A DNA stretch of 64,000 bases, from NCBI GenBank assembly GCA_030645615.1, contig JAUSNB010000017.1, positions 58,038-122,037 on the forward strand, given 5' to 3'. Each line of letters begins with the position of its first letter. Position 1 is the first letter of the stretch. The notes beneath the pieces were generated by a model. That model searched no databases. It was not told the origin of the DNA and was given only the letters and a program-made list of their open reading frames with translations. Source of the DNA: Actinomycetota bacterium. GTDB lineage: Bacteria > Actinomycetota > Actinomycetes > S36-B12. Below are positions 28,343-38,333 of this stretch, in pieces. The translations under genes were made by a program, and so were the position numbers.

Positions 28343-28675
28343 ATGGCTGGAGGCAGCGCAATCCGCGGAAGCCGTGTCGGGGCAGGCCCGATGGGCGAGG
28401 CCGAGCGCGGCGAGGCGGCCCCTCGCATGTGGGTGTCCTTCTGGTGCTCGCGGGGTCATGAGTCCAAGCCCAGCTTCGCTGTCGATGCTGCCGTGCCGGA
28501 CGAGTGGGACTGCCCGCGGTGCGGCCTTCCGGCCGGCCCGGACAAGGACAACCCGCCAGCCCCGCCCAAGATCGAGCCGTACAAGACCCACCTTGCCTAC
28601 GTCAAGGAGCGGCGCTCCGATGACGATGGCGCGGCGATCCTGGCGGAGGCGCTGGAGAAGCTGCGCGGCGCCTGA
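28343..28675 (+). CDS. rbpA: RNA polymerase-binding protein RbpA
   Basis: Actinobacterial transcription activator that binds the principal sigma factor and the polymerase beta subunit and stabilises open complexes. 110 residues with the near-invariant start AIRGSRVGAGPMGEAERGE, paired cysteines (CSRGHES and CPRCG) of the core domain, and the C-terminal sigma-interacting EPYKTHLAYVKERRSD. ATG at 28343 has GAAGGG upstream. Its presence is a strong sign of an actinobacterial genome. It converges on pgl with 36 bases between the stops. Confidence 0.95.
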   Translation: MAGGSAIRGSRVGAGPMGEAERGEAAPRMWVSFWCSRGHESKPSFAVDAAVPDEWDCPRCGLPAGPDKDNPPAPPKIEPYKTHLAYVKERRSDDDGAAILAEALEKLRGA

Positions 28676-28711
28676 CCCGCATCGCCTGGCTCGAATCACC
28701 CGGCTGGAGCG

Positions 28712-29485
28712 TCACGCCGACGGTCGGCCGATCGTCGGTGGCAACCGACGAGCCGCGTCCTCGTCCACCAGCCACAAGGTCCGCTCGCGTCCGTTTACGC
28801 CGGCCGCCGGGACCTGGAACTGGCCGGCCGATCCGGACAGCGCCATCGCGACGGCTCCGGCCTTCTCGTCGCCCGACGCAAGGATCCACACCTCGCGGGC
28901 GGCGTTCAGGGTCGGCATCGTGAGGGTCACCCGGGTCGGTGGTGGCTTCGGCGCCCCGCGCACAGCGCAGCACGCTCGCTGATCGTGCAGCGCGGGCTGC
29001 TCGGGGAACAGGGACGCGATGTGCCCGTCGGGACCGATGCTCAGCAGGAGGATGTCGAAGGTGGGCACCGGCCCGTGATCCTCTGGCCGGGCACGCCGCG
29101 CGAGCTCGGCAGCGTAGGCCGCGGCAGCCTCGTCCGGATCGGCCGAGCGGTCGGGCCCCAGCACGGCATGCACGCGTGCGGGATCGACCCTCACCTGGTC
29201 GAGCAAGGCGGCGCGTGCCCCCGTGTCGTTGCGATCGGGATGTCCATCGGGCAGGTAGCGCTCGTCGCCCCACCAGATGTCGAGGCGGTCCCACTCGATC
29301 GAATCCCGGGCCGGGCTGGCAGCGATGGCGGCCAGGACGTCCGTGCCGATCCGGCCGCCGGTGAGCACGACCGAGGCCGACCCCGTGGCGGCCTGCGCCT
29401 GCACGACGGTCGAGATGAGCCGGCCCGCCACTGCCTCGGCCAGCACCTGGTGATCGGGGTGCCGGTTGACGTCGATACGGGTCAT
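28712..29485 (-). CDS. pgl: 6-phosphogluconolactonase
   Basis: Hydrolyses 6-phosphogluconolactone in the oxidative pentose phosphate pathway. 257 residues of the DevB/Pgl type with VVLTGGRIG, IWWGDERYLP and LLSIGPDGHIASLFP. Last gene of the leftward operon tkt-tal-zwf-opcA-pgl; its ATG overlaps the opcA stop by four bases. Confidence 0.95.
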   Translation of the reverse strand: MTRIDVNRHPDHQVLAEAVAGRLISTVVQAQAATGSASVVLTGGRIGTDVLAAIAASPARDSIEWDRLDIWWGDERYLPDGHPDRNDTGARAALLDQVRVDPARVHAVLGPDRSADPDEAAAAYAAELARRARPEDHGPVPTFDILLLSIGPDGHIASLFPEQPALHDQRACCAVRGAPKPPPTRVTLTMPTLNAAREVWILASGDEKAGAVAMALSGSAGQFQVPAAGVNGRERTLWLVDEDAARRLPPTIGRPSA

Positions 29486-30381
29486 GCGTCCGCCACCAGT
29501 CCCAGCACCTCGCCGTAGACCTCGTCCGGGTCCAGCCGGCGCAACTCCTCGCTGAGCAGGTCGGCGAGGTCGCGTCGATGGAGGGCGATGCGCGACTCAG
29601 GTGCCCCGGGACGCGACAGCACCGCGGTTGCCCCGTCGGACCGACTGATGGAGATGTCGCCGCCGACGGTGGACAGGTGCACTTCCGTGATGCCTGGCCC
29701 GTCACTCAGCTGCTGCTCTATGGGGACCTTGAGGAAGTGATGCAGCCACAGCGTGAGGAGCAGCGCGCTCGCGTTTCCCTCCTCCGAGCTGACATGGCCG
29801 CCGGTGACCTTGCCAACGGGCTGGTCGAACAGCGACGCCAGGGCCGAGCGCCACGGGGTGATCCGGGTCCAGGTGAGGTCCGTGTCGCCTGGTCGGTAGC
29901 CCTTCTTGCGGTGGGCGAGGGCGCGGATGGGGTCCTCGCACCCGGCGGCGTCGGTGATCCGGCGCTGGGCATGCCGGCCGATCGGGTCGTCGGCCGGGAC
30001 ATCCGGGGGATCCTCGGGCCAGAACGCGACCACTGGGGTGTCGCTGAGCAGCAACGGCACCGCGACGGAGTTGGCGTGCTCGGCGAGCAGGCCGCGCAGC
30101 CGCAGGACGGCGACCTCACCCGGTCCATCGTCGCCGCCGACAGAGATGTCCGCGTCGAGTCGGGTCTCCTGGCGGCCCGGTCGCGGGATGAGGGTGACGA
30201 TGCGCATGGGGTGCTGTCGCGCGGCGCCGACGGCGGCCGCGGTCGCATCGGCCTGCGCCTCCTCGTCGGACAGGATGAGCAGCGTCAGCACCATTCCCGT
30301 CGCGGACGAGCCCATGCGATGCCGCTCGGCGGCGATGGCTGCGGCCACCGCCCCGCCGCTGGTGTCCTCCAACCGGATCAT
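29482..30381 (-). CDS. opcA: Glucose-6-phosphate dehydrogenase assembly protein OpcA
   Basis: 299 residues matching actinobacterial OpcA, including [15 protein letters not shown] at the start, [19 protein letters not shown] and [21 protein letters not shown]. OpcA is needed for activity and redox control of glucose-6-phosphate dehydrogenase. It overlaps both zwf upstream and pgl downstream by four bases, an arrangement typical of tight co-translation of a complex. Confidence 0.93.
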   Translation of the reverse strand: MIRLEDTSGGAVAAAIAAERHRMGSSATGMVLTLLILSDEEAQADATAAAVGAARQHPMRIVTLIPRPGRQETRLDADISVGGDDGPGEVAVLRLRGLLAEHANSVAVPLLLSDTPVVAFWPEDPPDVPADDPIGRHAQRRITDAAGCEDPIRALAHRKKGYRPGDTDLTWTRITPWRSALASLFDQPVGKVTGGHVSSEEGNASALLLTLWLHHFLKVPIEQQLSDGPGITEVHLSTVGGDISISRSDGATAVLSRPGAPESRIALHRRDLADLLSEELRRLDPDEVYGEVLGLVADA

Positions 30382-31925
30382 GGCCGCCTCCAGGTATGCC
30401 CGTCGCGGGCGATCATGTCGTAGGACGAGTGGGGCCCCCAGCCACCGGACACGTACTGCTCGGGCTTGCCATTGGCGGCCCAGTAGTCGAGCACCGGGTC
30501 GAGGATCTCCCAGCCGAGCTCGACTTCCTCGTGCCGCGGGAACAGCGGCGGGTCGCCGAGCAGGACGTCGAGGATGAGGCGCTCGTAGGCCTCGGGGCTG
30601 GAGTCGACGAACGATTCGCCGTACTGGAAGTCCATGGTGACGTCGCGGACCTGGATGGACGTCGTGTTCGGCACCTTCGACCCGAACCGCACCGTGATCC
30701 CCTCATCGGGCTGGATCCGGAACACGAAGGCGTTGTTGCCCAACTCCTGCACCGCGGTCTTGGCGAAGGGCAGGTGCGGCGCCCGCTTGAAGACGACTGC
30801 GACCTCGGTGACCCGGCGTCCCAGCCGCTTGCCCGTCCGCAGGTAGAACGGCACGCCGCCCCATCGCCTGTTCTCGACGTCGACGCGGATCGCGGCGTAT
30901 GTCTCGGTGCTGCTCTCCGGCGAGATCCCGTCCTCCTCGAGGTACCCCTTGACCGGGATGCCGCCCTGCCAGCCGGACGCGTACTGGCCGCGGCTGGTGT
31001 GCTTGCCGAGCTCGCGGGGCAGGGTGACGGCTCGCAGCACTTTCTCCTTCTCGGCCCGGACGTCGTCCGCCGCGAAGGACAACGGCTCCTCCATGGCGGT
31101 CAGGGCCAGCAGTTGCAGGAGGTGGTTCTGGATCACGTCGCGCGCCGCGCCGATGCCGTCGTAGTACCCGGCCCGGCCGCCGATGCCGATGTCCTCGGCC
31201 ATGGTGATCTGCACGTTGTCGACGAAATTGGAGTTCCACAACGGCTCGAACATCGTGTTGGCGAAGCGAACGGCCAGGATGTTCTGGACGGTCTCCTTGC
31301 CCAGGTAGTGGTCGATGCGGAACACCGATCCTGAGGCGAAGACCTCACCCACCACCCTGTTGAGCTCGACCGCGCTCGCGAGGTCGTGGCCGAAGGGCTT
31401 CTCGATGACCACCCGCCGCCACGCCTCCGGCCGGTCCTCCGCCAAGCCGGAGGTCTTGAGGTGCTCCAGCACGACCGGGAAGAGCCCGGGCGGGATGGAC
31501 AGGTAGAAGGCGTGGTTGCCATTCGTCCCACGGGAGAGGTCGAGCTCGCTGACGACTGCCTTCAGCCGCTGGTAGGCCTCGGGGTCGCCGAGGTCGCCCG
31601 CCACGAAGCGGATGCCATCGGACAGTTGCTTCCATACCTCCTCGCGGAACGGGGTCCGGGAGTACTCGCGCACCGAGTCGTGCACGATCTGGGCGAAGTC
31701 CTGGTCGGCCCAGTCGCGCCGGGCGAAGCCCACGAGGCCGAAGCCGGGGGGGAGCAGCCCGCGGTTCGCGAGGTCGTAGATGGCTGGCATGACCTTCTTG
31801 CGGGACAGGTCGCCGGTGACCCCGAACAGGACCATGCCGCAGGGCCCGGCCACCCGGGGCAGTCGCTGGTCCAGCGGGCTGCGCAGCGGATTCCCGAGAG
31901 GGGCGGCCTTGCGGTGCGGACTCAC
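30378..31925 (-). CDS. zwf: Glucose-6-phosphate 1-dehydrogenase
   Basis: First enzyme of the oxidative pentose phosphate pathway, making NADPH. 515 residues with the coenzyme site [11 protein letters not shown], catalytic RIDHYLGKE, substrate residues in [10 protein letters not shown] and the C-terminal domain. The GTG at 31925 gives a 26-residue N-terminal extension before the Rossmann fold, usual in this group. It begins one base after the tal stop. Confidence 0.97.
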   Translation of the reverse strand: MSPHRKAAPLGNPLRSPLDQRLPRVAGPCGMVLFGVTGDLSRKKVMPAIYDLANRGLLPPGFGLVGFARRDWADQDFAQIVHDSVREYSRTPFREEVWKQLSDGIRFVAGDLGDPEAYQRLKAVVSELDLSRGTNGNHAFYLSIPPGLFPVVLEHLKTSGLAEDRPEAWRRVVIEKPFGHDLASAVELNRVVGEVFASGSVFRIDHYLGKETVQNILAVRFANTMFEPLWNSNFVDNVQITMAEDIGIGGRAGYYDGIGAARDVIQNHLLQLLALTAMEEPLSFAADDVRAEKEKVLRAVTLPRELGKHTSRGQYASGWQGGIPVKGYLEEDGISPESSTETYAAIRVDVENRRWGGVPFYLRTGKRLGRRVTEVAVVFKRAPHLPFAKTAVQELGNNAFVFRIQPDEGITVRFGSKVPNTTSIQVRDVTMDFQYGESFVDSSPEAYERLILDVLLGDPPLFPRHEEVELGWEILDPVLDYWAANGKPEQYVSGGWGPHSSYDMIARDGHTWRRP

Positions 31926-31926
31926 G

Positions 31927-33045
31927 TCAGGCTCCCTTGGCGGCGGCGCCGACCGTCGCGCGCAGTTGCTCCCATGAGTCGATGAACTTCGTCACGCCCT
32001 CGCGCTCGAGGGTCGCGAACACATCGGCGGCGTCGATGCCCAGTGATGCGATGGACTCCCACACCGCGGCCGACGCGGCCTCCGTGCCCGAGATCGAGTC
32101 GGCCGGAACGGGGCCGCCCGCTGCCACCGCGTCGAGAGTCGCCTCGGGCATGGTGTTCACGCACCCGCGGGCGATGAGGTCGAGGACGTACATGGTGGGG
32201 CTGTAGGCAGGATCCTTGACACCGGTCGACGCCCAGAGCGGGCGCTGGACCGTCGCGCCGCGCGCGGCCAGTGCCCGCCACCGGTCACCCGCGAGTCCCT
32301 GCTGGTGCACGGCCCAGGCGAGGCGCGCGTTGGCGACGGCCGCCTTGCCGAGCAGGGCCTCGGCCGCGGGGCCGCCGACCGCCCTGAGCCGGTTGTCGAC
32401 CTCGGTGTCGATGCGGCTGACGAAGAAGCTGGCGACCGAATGGATGGTCGACACATCGTGCCCATTCGCGTCGGCGAGCTCGAGGCCCGCGGCGTAGGCA
32501 TCCACGACCGCTCGGTAGCGGTCCACCGAGAAGATGAGGGTGACGTTGACGCTGATGCCAGAGCCGATCACGGCCGTGATCGCCGGCAGCCCGGCCGGCG
32601 TGGCCGGGACCTTGATCAGGACGTTCGGCCGATCGACCGTCGCCCACAGCTCCTTGGCCTGGGCGATGGTCGCGTCCGTGTCATCGGCCAGGCGTGGGTC
32701 GACCTCGATGGACACCCGGCCGTCGACGCCGTTGCTCGATCGCCAGAGCGGCGCGAACACGTCGCAGGCCGCCCGCACGTCGTCGGTCGTGAGGACCCGG
32801 ATGATGGCATCGACGTCGGCGCCCCCGGCGGCGAGCTCGGCCAGCTGGTCGGCGTAGGCGGCCGCCCCCGACGAGATCGCCTTGTCGAAGATCGTCGGGT
32901 TCGTCGTCACTCCGCGGATGCAGAGTTCATCGACGAGTCGGGCCAGGTCCCCGGACTCGATCCGGTGACGGTCGAGGTCGTCGAGCCAGGCGGACACACC
33001 GGCGTCCGTGAGGGCGACGAGGCGTGGATTCGATGCGCTGGTCAT
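31927..33045 (-). CDS. tal: Transaldolase
   Basis: Moves a dihydroxyacetone unit in the non-oxidative pentose phosphate pathway. 372 residues of the long actinobacterial type, with [13 protein letters not shown] and the Schiff-base lysine in [12 protein letters not shown], then [18 protein letters not shown] at 33045 has AGGAGA five bases upstream; a longer frame continues through tkt sequence and was rejected. Lies 13 bases after tkt. Confidence 0.96.
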   Translation of the reverse strand: MTSASNPRLVALTDAGVSAWLDDLDRHRIESGDLARLVDELCIRGVTTNPTIFDKAISSGAAAYADQLAELAAGGADVDAIIRVLTTDDVRAACDVFAPLWRSSNGVDGRVSIEVDPRLADDTDATIAQAKELWATVDRPNVLIKVPATPAGLPAITAVIGSGISVNVTLIFSVDRYRAVVDAYAAGLELADANGHDVSTIHSVASFFVSRIDTEVDNRLRAVGGPAAEALLGKAAVANARLAWAVHQQGLAGDRWRALAARGATVQRPLWASTGVKDPAYSPTMYVLDLIARGCVNTMPEATLDAVAAGGPVPADSISGTEAASAAVWESIASLGIDAADVFATLEREGVTKFIDSWEQLRATVGAAAKGA

Positions 33046-33058
33046 GGATCTCCTGTCG

Positions 33059-35134
33059 TCAGTCGCGTCCGGCCGCGAGCAGGCTTCTGCGTGCTGCGGC
33101 CACGATGCTCTCTGGGGTGATTCCGAACTCGCGATACAGCGTGGCGGCATCGGCGCTGGCGCCGAAATGGTCCAGCCCGATGGTCTCGCCCCGTTCCCCG
33201 ATGTACTTCCACCAGCCCTGCGTGGCCCCGGCCTCGATGGAGACCCGCGCCCGCACCGAGGGGAGGAGGACCGAATCCCGGTAGGCGAGATCCTGCGCGT
33301 CGAACCATTCCAGGCACGGCATGGACACCACGCGCGTCCCGATGCCGTCGGCCTCCAAGGTGGCGGCGGCAGCGAGGGCAAGGGAGACCTCGGATCCCGT
33401 GGCCAGGAGCAGCACCTGAGGCTGGTCCGAGTCCGCGACGACATAGGCGCCGCGGTCCACGCCGTCGCGCACCGTGTCGGCATCGGTGGGTGCCGTCGGG
33501 ACGTTCTGGCGGGTGAGCACCAGGCCCGCCGGTCCGCGACGGCGCAGGATCGAGCGCCACGATGCGGCCGTCTCGTTCGCGTCGGCTGGGCGCACGATGG
33601 ACAGGCCCGGCATGGCACGCAGTGACCACAGGTGCTCGATCGGCTGGTGCGTGGGCCCATCCTCGCCCAGGCCGATCGAATCGTGGGTCCAGACGTAGGT
33701 CACCGCAGTCTGCATGAGGGCCGCGAGCCGCACCGCGCCCCGCATGTAGTCGGAGAACACGAGGAAGGTGCCGCCGAACGGACGGGTGAGCCCGTCGATG
33801 GCGATGCCGTTGAGGATGGCGCCCATGGCGTGCTCGCGAATGCCGAAGTGGAGCACCCGGCCGTAGGGGGAGGCGTTGGGCATCGGGCTCGACACGGGCA
33901 GGAAGCTCGCCGCGGACTCGATGGTCGTGTTGTTGGACTCGGCGAGGTCGGCGGACCCTCCCCACAGTTCGGGCATGATCCCGGCGATGGCGTTGATGAC
34001 GTCCCCTGACGCCTTCCGGGTGGCGACGGAACCGCCCAGAGGGAAGTGCGGCAGCGCTGCATCCAGGCCGTCCGGCAGTTGATGCGCCAGCAACCGATCC
34101 AGCAGCGCCGCGCGATCGGGCTGCGCCGCACGCCAGGCATCCAGTTGGGCGTCCCACGGTCCGCGCGCCTCGTCGACCCGGTGGCGCAACCGAGCGCGCA
34201 CGCGGTCCAGCAGGGCCGGGTCGAAGGCGAAGTGGGCGTCGGGATCCAGGCCCAGCAGTTCCTTCGTGGCCCGGATCTCCTCCTCCCCAAGAGCCGATCC
34301 GTGCGCCTTGCCGGTGTTGCGGAGGTGCGGAGCCGGCCAGCCGATGATCGAGCGCATCTGGATGAGGGTCGGACGGTGCTGCTCGGCCTCCGCCGCCACG
34401 ATCGCCCGGTACAGGGCGGTCACGTCGACCGAGCCGTCGGGCATGGCATCGACCTTGTGAGTAGCCCATCCATAGGCCTCGTATCGGGCGCACACGTCCT
34501 CGTGGAAGGCAACGCCGGTGTCACCCTCGATGGAGATGTGGTTGTCGTCGTAGATCACGCAGAGGCGGTTGAGGGCCTGCACGCCGGCCAAGGACGAGGC
34601 CTCGGAGGTAATGCCCTCCTCGAGGTCGCCGTCGCCGGCAATGACCCACACTCGGTGGTCGAAGGGGCTCTGCCCGTCGGCAGCGTCCGGGTCGAGCAGG
34701 CCCCGTTCGAAGCGGGCCGCCATGGCCATCCCCACGGCCATGGACAGGCCCTGGCCCAACGGTCCGGTGGTGGTCTCGACGCCCACCGTATGTCCGTGCT
34801 CGGGATGCCCGGGGGTTCGACTGCCCCATGTGCGGAAGGACTCCAGGTCCGTCATCGTCAGGCCGTAGTCGGACAGGAACAACTGGGAGTACAGGGTCAG
34901 GCTGGAGTGCCCGGCCGACAGGACGAACCGGTCGCGACCCAGCCAGGACGGGTCCCGTGGGTCATGGCGCAGCACTTTCTGGAAGAGCAGGTAGGCGGCT
35001 GGGGCCAGGCTCATGGCGGTGCCCGGGTGCCCGTTGCCGACCCGCTGCACGGCGTCCGCCGCCAGTGCCCTCAGGTACGTGACGGCCTGGCTGTCGTCGT
35101 CGGTCCAGTCGAGCGCGGGGGCATGGGACGTCAT
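33059..35134 (-). CDS. tkt: Transketolase
   Basis: Thiamine diphosphate enzyme moving two-carbon units. 691 residues: [18 protein letters not shown] at the N-terminus, the ThDP/metal motif GDGDLEEGI, and the pyrimidine domain with the [10 protein letters not shown] glutamate. It is first in the operon and appears to start from a leaderless promoter (TAGGGT six bases before ATG). The divergent neighbour is ctaB. Confidence 0.97.
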   Translation of the reverse strand: MTSHAPALDWTDDDSQAVTYLRALAADAVQRVGNGHPGTAMSLAPAAYLLFQKVLRHDPRDPSWLGRDRFVLSAGHSSLTLYSQLFLSDYGLTMTDLESFRTWGSRTPGHPEHGHTVGVETTTGPLGQGLSMAVGMAMAARFERGLLDPDAADGQSPFDHRVWVIAGDGDLEEGITSEASSLAGVQALNRLCVIYDDNHISIEGDTGVAFHEDVCARYEAYGWATHKVDAMPDGSVDVTALYRAIVAAEAEQHRPTLIQMRSIIGWPAPHLRNTGKAHGSALGEEEIRATKELLGLDPDAHFAFDPALLDRVRARLRHRVDEARGPWDAQLDAWRAAQPDRAALLDRLLAHQLPDGLDAALPHFPLGGSVATRKASGDVINAIAGIMPELWGGSADLAESNNTTIESAASFLPVSSPMPNASPYGRVLHFGIREHAMGAILNGIAIDGLTRPFGGTFLVFSDYMRGAVRLAALMQTAVTYVWTHDSIGLGEDGPTHQPIEHLWSLRAMPGLSIVRPADANETAASWRSILRRRGPAGLVLTRQNVPTAPTDADTVRDGVDRGAYVVADSDQPQVLLLATGSEVSLALAAAATLEADGIGTRVVSMPCLEWFDAQDLAYRDSVLLPSVRARVSIEAGATQGWWKYIGERGETIGLDHFGASADAATLYREFGITPESIVAAARRSLLAAGRD

Positions 35135-35140
35135 AGGCCG

Positions 35141-35146
35141 ACCCTA
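35141..35146 (-). promoter_or_regulatory. -10 hexamer of a leaderless tkt promoter
   Basis: On the minus strand TAGGGT is followed by six bases (CGGCCT) and the tkt ATG at 35134. No ribosome site lies between. It would drive the whole tkt-tal-zwf-opcA-pgl operon. Confidence 0.55.
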
Positions 35147-35206
35147 GCCAACCGGACGCCTCGGCGGGGTGCCTCATGCCGAGGGCATGGGTGGCGCTGC
35201 CCCGGG

Positions 35207-35212
35207 TAGAGT
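35207..35212 (+). promoter_or_regulatory. Putative -10 of the ctaB promoter
   Basis: TAGAGT in the tkt-ctaB divergent region; transcription from about 35219 would leave a 44-base leader that contains the GGAGG ribosome site at 35252-35256. No convincing -35 hexamer was found. Confidence 0.35.
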
Positions 35213-35262
35213 GACGGCATTCCGCGGCAGCCGACCGCGTCCAGCACGTCCGGAGGCCGAGG

Positions 35263-36180
35263 GTGGCGATCGCGATGAGGGCGGAGAGCGCCGTCGGCAT
35301 CTCAAGCCGCATCCGTGCGCACGTCTCGCTGACCAAGCCGCGCATCGTCGAGTTGCTGCTGGCGACCGCCCTGCCCACCGCATTCCTGGCTGCCGGCGGA
35401 CTGCCGCCTCTGTGGCCGACTGTGGCCGTCCTTGTCGGCGGCACCCTCGCGGCCGGCGCGGCTAATACCTTCAACAGCGTGTACGACCGCGACATCGATG
35501 CCCTGATGGGCCGGACCTATCACCGGCCAGCCGTCGTGGGCGCGGTGAGCGTCCGCGCTGGGGTCATCCAGGGCGTCGTCCTGGCCATCGTGTCGGCCTT
35601 GGTCCTCGCCCTGCTTGCGAACCTGCTGTCCGCTGTCCTCGCTCTCGTGGCGATCGCCTTCTACGCCGTGGTGTACACGATGCTGCTCAAGCGCCGCACG
35701 CCGCAGAACATCGTGTGGGGAGGCGCGGCCGGGTGCATGCCCGTGCTCATTGCCTGGGCCGCTGTGACCGGGTCGTTGTCCTGGACACCGGTGGTCCTGT
35801 TCATGGTCATCTTCTTCTGGACGCCGCCGCACTACTGGCCGCTGGCGATGCGCTTCAAGGACGACTACGCAGCGGCGGGGGTGCCGATGCTGCCCGTGGT
35901 GGCGACGCCGGCCGTCGTGGCGCGAGCGATCGTGCTCTACGCCTGGGCGATGGTGGCCACGTCTCTCGTGCTCATCCCGGTCGCACCCATGGGCTGGGCC
36001 TACGGCGCCGGCGCGGTCCTCCTGGGCGCTGCCTTCCTGGCCATGGCACACGGGCTCCGTCGCGCCGTCCGGTCCGGGTCACCCGCGGTCTCCGCGGTGG
36101 CGATGCGCCTGTTCCACGGCTCGATCACGTATCTCGCGTTGCTGTTCCTGCTCGTGGCCCTTGATCCGTTCCTTGCCTAG
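35263..36180 (+). CDS. ctaB: Protoheme IX farnesyltransferase (heme O synthase)
   Basis: Adds a farnesyl group to heme B for cytochrome oxidase. 305 residues of the UbiA family with about nine membrane helices; the two Asp-rich loops are [19 protein letters not shown] and [24 protein letters not shown] at 35263 follows GGAGG by six bases. ctaA, the next enzyme of the pathway, lies 4.5 kb away on the other strand, separated by the sortase block. Confidence 0.95.
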   Translation: MAIAMRAESAVGISSRIRAHVSLTKPRIVELLLATALPTAFLAAGGLPPLWPTVAVLVGGTLAAGAANTFNSVYDRDIDALMGRTYHRPAVVGAVSVRAGVIQGVVLAIVSALVLALLANLLSAVLALVAIAFYAVVYTMLLKRRTPQNIVWGGAAGCMPVLIAWAAVTGSLSWTPVVLFMVIFFWTPPHYWPLAMRFKDDYAAAGVPMLPVVATPAVVARAIVLYAWAMVATSLVLIPVAPMGWAYGAGAVLLGAAFLAMAHGLRRAVRSGSPAVSAVAMRLFHGSITYLALLFLLVALDPFLA

Positions 36181-36252
36181 CTAACGGAGCGCGCGGTCCC
36201 CGGTGTCCACTCCGCCGGAGGGCATGTCGGGCACTTGCACAGTGCCCGGCTG
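36181..36252 (-). pseudogene. Orphan remnant of the sortase-linked C-terminal tail
   Basis: On the minus strand, 20 bases after the sortase-1 stop, 23 codons followed by TAG read QPGTVQVPDMPSGGVDTGD and four more residues. This matches the C-terminal tail of the two DUF3494 proteins and the small tail protein in the same block. There is no start codon, signal peptide or ribosome site; the remainder of the gene is absent. It corresponds in position to the intact gene at 38334-38816 that follows sortase 2. Confidence 0.6.
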
Positions 36253-36271
36253 GGGCCGGGCGCCAGGGTGA

Positions 36272-36970
36272 TCATGTCGGGGTGTCGAGCATCGCGAAGA
36301 CGACCAGGTTGTCGACGTAGGCCTTGCCGGCGGCGTCGAACCCGTCGCACGTGATCAGGCGAAGGCCGGAGTGGTCGATGTTGCCGTAGACCAGTTCGGT
36401 CGGGAAATGGGCCTTGGCGAACCGGGAGACTCGCGTGACCCGGAAGGCAAGGATCGTGCCGTCCGCGCGGGTGACGAGGATGCGGTCGCCGAAGTCGAGG
36501 CGGCCCAGTCGCGAGAACACGCCGGCTTGTCCGTTCCAGTGGACGTGGCCGACGATGATGGCCGGGCCGAGCCGCCCTGGCGTGGGTGCCCCGGTGAACC
36601 AGCCGGCTTGACCGGCGGTGGAGGGGACCTGCAGGCTGCCATCGCGTTGCAGGCCGAGCCGGATCAATGACGAGGTGACGCCGATGGCCGGGATCCGGAG
36701 GCGAACGGGAGCGCCGCGCCCGGCACTGGGTACGGCCCGCACCGCCGCTGCCTCCACCGGATTGGTGGTGGCAACGGCGGTGGCGGTAGCGGTAGCCAGT
36801 TTCGGCGAGGTGGCTGCCGAGCTCGGCCCCGCACATCCACCGGCCAGGCCGACCAGGAGGGCGAGCGCGGCGACGGTGGCAAAGGTGCGTGCCGCGCGCG
36901 CGACCGACCTCGGGTAGCCGAGGACGGATCCTCGGTTACCCGAACCGGAGCCTGCACTGCGAGTGAACAT
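36272..36970 (-). CDS. Class F-like sortase 1
   Basis: 232-residue exported or membrane-anchored transpeptidase. Residues 30-46 are hydrophobic and end in AGGC, a possible lipobox; an Ala/Thr linker leads to the sortase barrel (VRLRIPAIGVTSSLI). His142 in GHVHW and Cys208 in LITCDG are the catalytic pair. The position where I expect the catalytic arginine (about 11 residues after Cys) is Val219. ATG lies eight bases after the stop of the DUF3494 gene, implying co-transcription. Its last 155 codons are about 92 percent identical to sortase 2 by my count. Likely substrate is the neighbouring tail-bearing proteins. Confidence 0.85.
   Translation of the reverse strand: MFTRSAGSGSGNRGSVLGYPRSVARAARTFATVAALALLVGLAGGCAGPSSAATSPKLATATATAVATTNPVEAAAVRAVPSAGRGAPVRLRIPAIGVTSSLIRLGLQRDGSLQVPSTAGQAGWFTGAPTPGRLGPAIIVGHVHWNGQAGVFSRLGRLDFGDRILVTRADGTILAFRVTRVSRFAKAHFPTELVYGNIDHSGLRLITCDGFDAAGKAYVDNLVVFAMLDTPT
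36283..36770. repeat. Direct repeat copy A (sortase coding)
   Basis: This stretch aligns without gaps to 38836-39323 and differs at scattered positions only, mostly in third codon positions. It covers the catalytic domain of the two sortase genes. The high DNA identity shows a recent tandem duplication or gene conversion. Confidence 0.85.
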
Positions 36971-36978
36971 CAGGCCAA

Positions 36979-38025
36979 CTAGCCGATCGAGTTGTCGCCG
37001 GTGTCGACGCCGCCGGAGGGCCTATCGGGCACCTGCACGGTGCCTGAGCCCGGCTGGACCGGTGGGCGGGTCGGTGCCGGCGTCGCGCTCGGTGCCGGGG
37101 TCGCGCTCGGTGCCGGGGTCGCGCTCGCATTCATCAGCGGGTTCGCTCCGGCTCCGACGCACAGGCCGTAATCGTTGTACTCGCCACCCCACGGGCAGAC
37201 CAGCCCCTGGGCACCTGCACCGACATTTGCGGCGTACGCAACCGGCAGCAGAGGCGTTGTTCCCGGGCCTGCCGCCGGCGCTCCCGCGCACACCGACCGG
37301 GTAACGGTGTTGGTGTCAAGGGTGACGGCGCCGTTGCGGGCGAGGACCCGGCCGTTGACGGTCGCACCCGTCGTGAGGGTGATGGATGTCAACGCGAGGA
37401 TGTTGCCGATGAACGAGGAGTTCGTGCCCAGCGATGCCGAGCTGCCGACCTGCCAGTAGACATTGCAGGCCTGGGCGCCGTTGATCAGCACAACCGAGCT
37501 ACTGCCGGCCGTCGTCAGCGTCGTCCCCGCCTGGAAGACCCAGACCGCACTGGGATCGCCGGCCGCGTTGAGGGTCAGCGCTCCGGTCAGCCCGATGGCG
37601 CCAGCGGAGTTGTAGACCCCGGACACCAGCGTCTGGCCGCCCAGATCCGCGACGATCGGCGAGATGGGGCCCTGGCCTGCTGCAGCGTTGTAGGCGGTGA
37701 CCAGGTCGGTCTTGGCTCCCTGGGTGACCGCGTCGCCGGCATGGTTCGTGCCGCTGATCGTCATCGTCAGGACACCGGTGATCGCGGGGTTCGGGAACGT
37801 GCCGATGTCCCCGGTGATGGTCGTGGGACCGGTATTGGTGATCCCAGCGCCGGCCAGGACAGCGAAACTGTCCGCCGTTCCCAGCCCGACGGCCGTGGCT
37901 GCGGCCTGCGAACTGCTTGCGGTTACCACCAGCAGCCCCGCGACGGTCACAAGGGCGAGTGCTGAGCCCCGGACCTTCTTGCTGCGGACACTGCGTGGAG
38001 TCGAATCTATGAATCGTCCAGACAT
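36979..38025 (-). CDS. Secreted DUF3494 (ice-binding-like) protein 1 with sortase-linked tail
   Basis: 348 residues: signal peptide (about 1-43, cleavage near SSQA-AA), a DUF3494 beta-solenoid domain (about 46-247; LGTADSFAVLAGAGITNTG, WVFQAGTTL, GRVLARNGAVTLDTNTV), a two-cysteine module (263-298, AYAANVGAGAQGLVCPWGG...GLCVG), a Pro/Ser/Thr/Ala repeat linker and the tail VQVPDRPSGGVDTGDNSIG. DUF3494 proteins bind ice or act as surface adhesins. There is no LPXTG and no C-terminal membrane helix. ATG at 38025 follows GGAGG by eight bases; an ATG at 38043 is less likely. First gene of a unit with sortase 1. Confidence 0.88.
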   Translation of the reverse strand: MSGRFIDSTPRSVRSKKVRGSALALVTVAGLLVVTASSSQAAATAVGLGTADSFAVLAGAGITNTGPTTITGDIGTFPNPAITGVLTMTISGTNHAGDAVTQGAKTDLVTAYNAAAGQGPISPIVADLGGQTLVSGVYNSAGAIGLTGALTLNAAGDPSAVWVFQAGTTLTTAGSSSVVLINGAQACNVYWQVGSSASLGTNSSFIGNILALTSITLTTGATVNGRVLARNGAVTLDTNTVTRSVCAGAPAAGPGTTPLLPVAYAANVGAGAQGLVCPWGGEYNDYGLCVGAGANPLMNASATPAPSATPAPSATPAPTRPPVQPGSGTVQVPDRPSGGVDTGDNSIG

Positions 38026-38333
38026 GAGTGCCACCTCCGACATGCGTAGTCGGCGGCCGCGGCGTCGACAGGCGTCACGGTGGTAAAGCCTGAGAACAGT
38101 CGGAGAATGGCCACGGGGGAATGCGCACCCCGTCGATCATCGTCAGGAGCGAGATCTTCGCGAGGGGGCCCATGTCGACCCGTAAGACCTAGGTTGATCA
38201 TTGGACACCCCGCTTCCGTCAGGTGCGTCCACTTCACTTCGACGCGCCGCCAGGGTCTAGGGCAACAACTTCACGATAACTCCGCCCCGCGGCTGAAGCA
38301 ACTGCACAACACACGCGCGCCGAGCCGGGCGGA
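38026..38333 (-). promoter_or_regulatory. 308-base upstream region of DUF3494 gene 1
   Basis: No gene is supported here. Its far end carries an element shared with the other DUF3494 gene (38239-38275), just downstream of a possible -10 (TATCGT on the minus strand near 38273-38278). If that promoter is used, the leader would be about 240 bases, long enough for RNA-based control. The rest is GC-rich with no recognised riboswitch, terminator or repeat. Confidence 0.4.
38239..38275 (-). promoter_or_regulatory. Shared upstream element, copy 1
   Basis: Reads TCGTGAAGTTGTTGCCCTAG then ACCCTGGCGGCGCGTCGA on the minus strand and matches 40603-40637 over its whole length except for a three-base gap and a few substitutions. 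It lies 214 bases before DUF3494 gene 1, while the other copy lies 38 bases before DUF3494 gene 2. Possible operator or transcript 5' end. Confidence 0.5.

Noticed and set aside
38026..38333. Possible c-di-GMP or other riboswitch in the long leader of DUF3494 gene 1
   Set aside because: I could not match the conserved cores of any riboswitch class that I know. Only the shared element and a possible -10 are retained.
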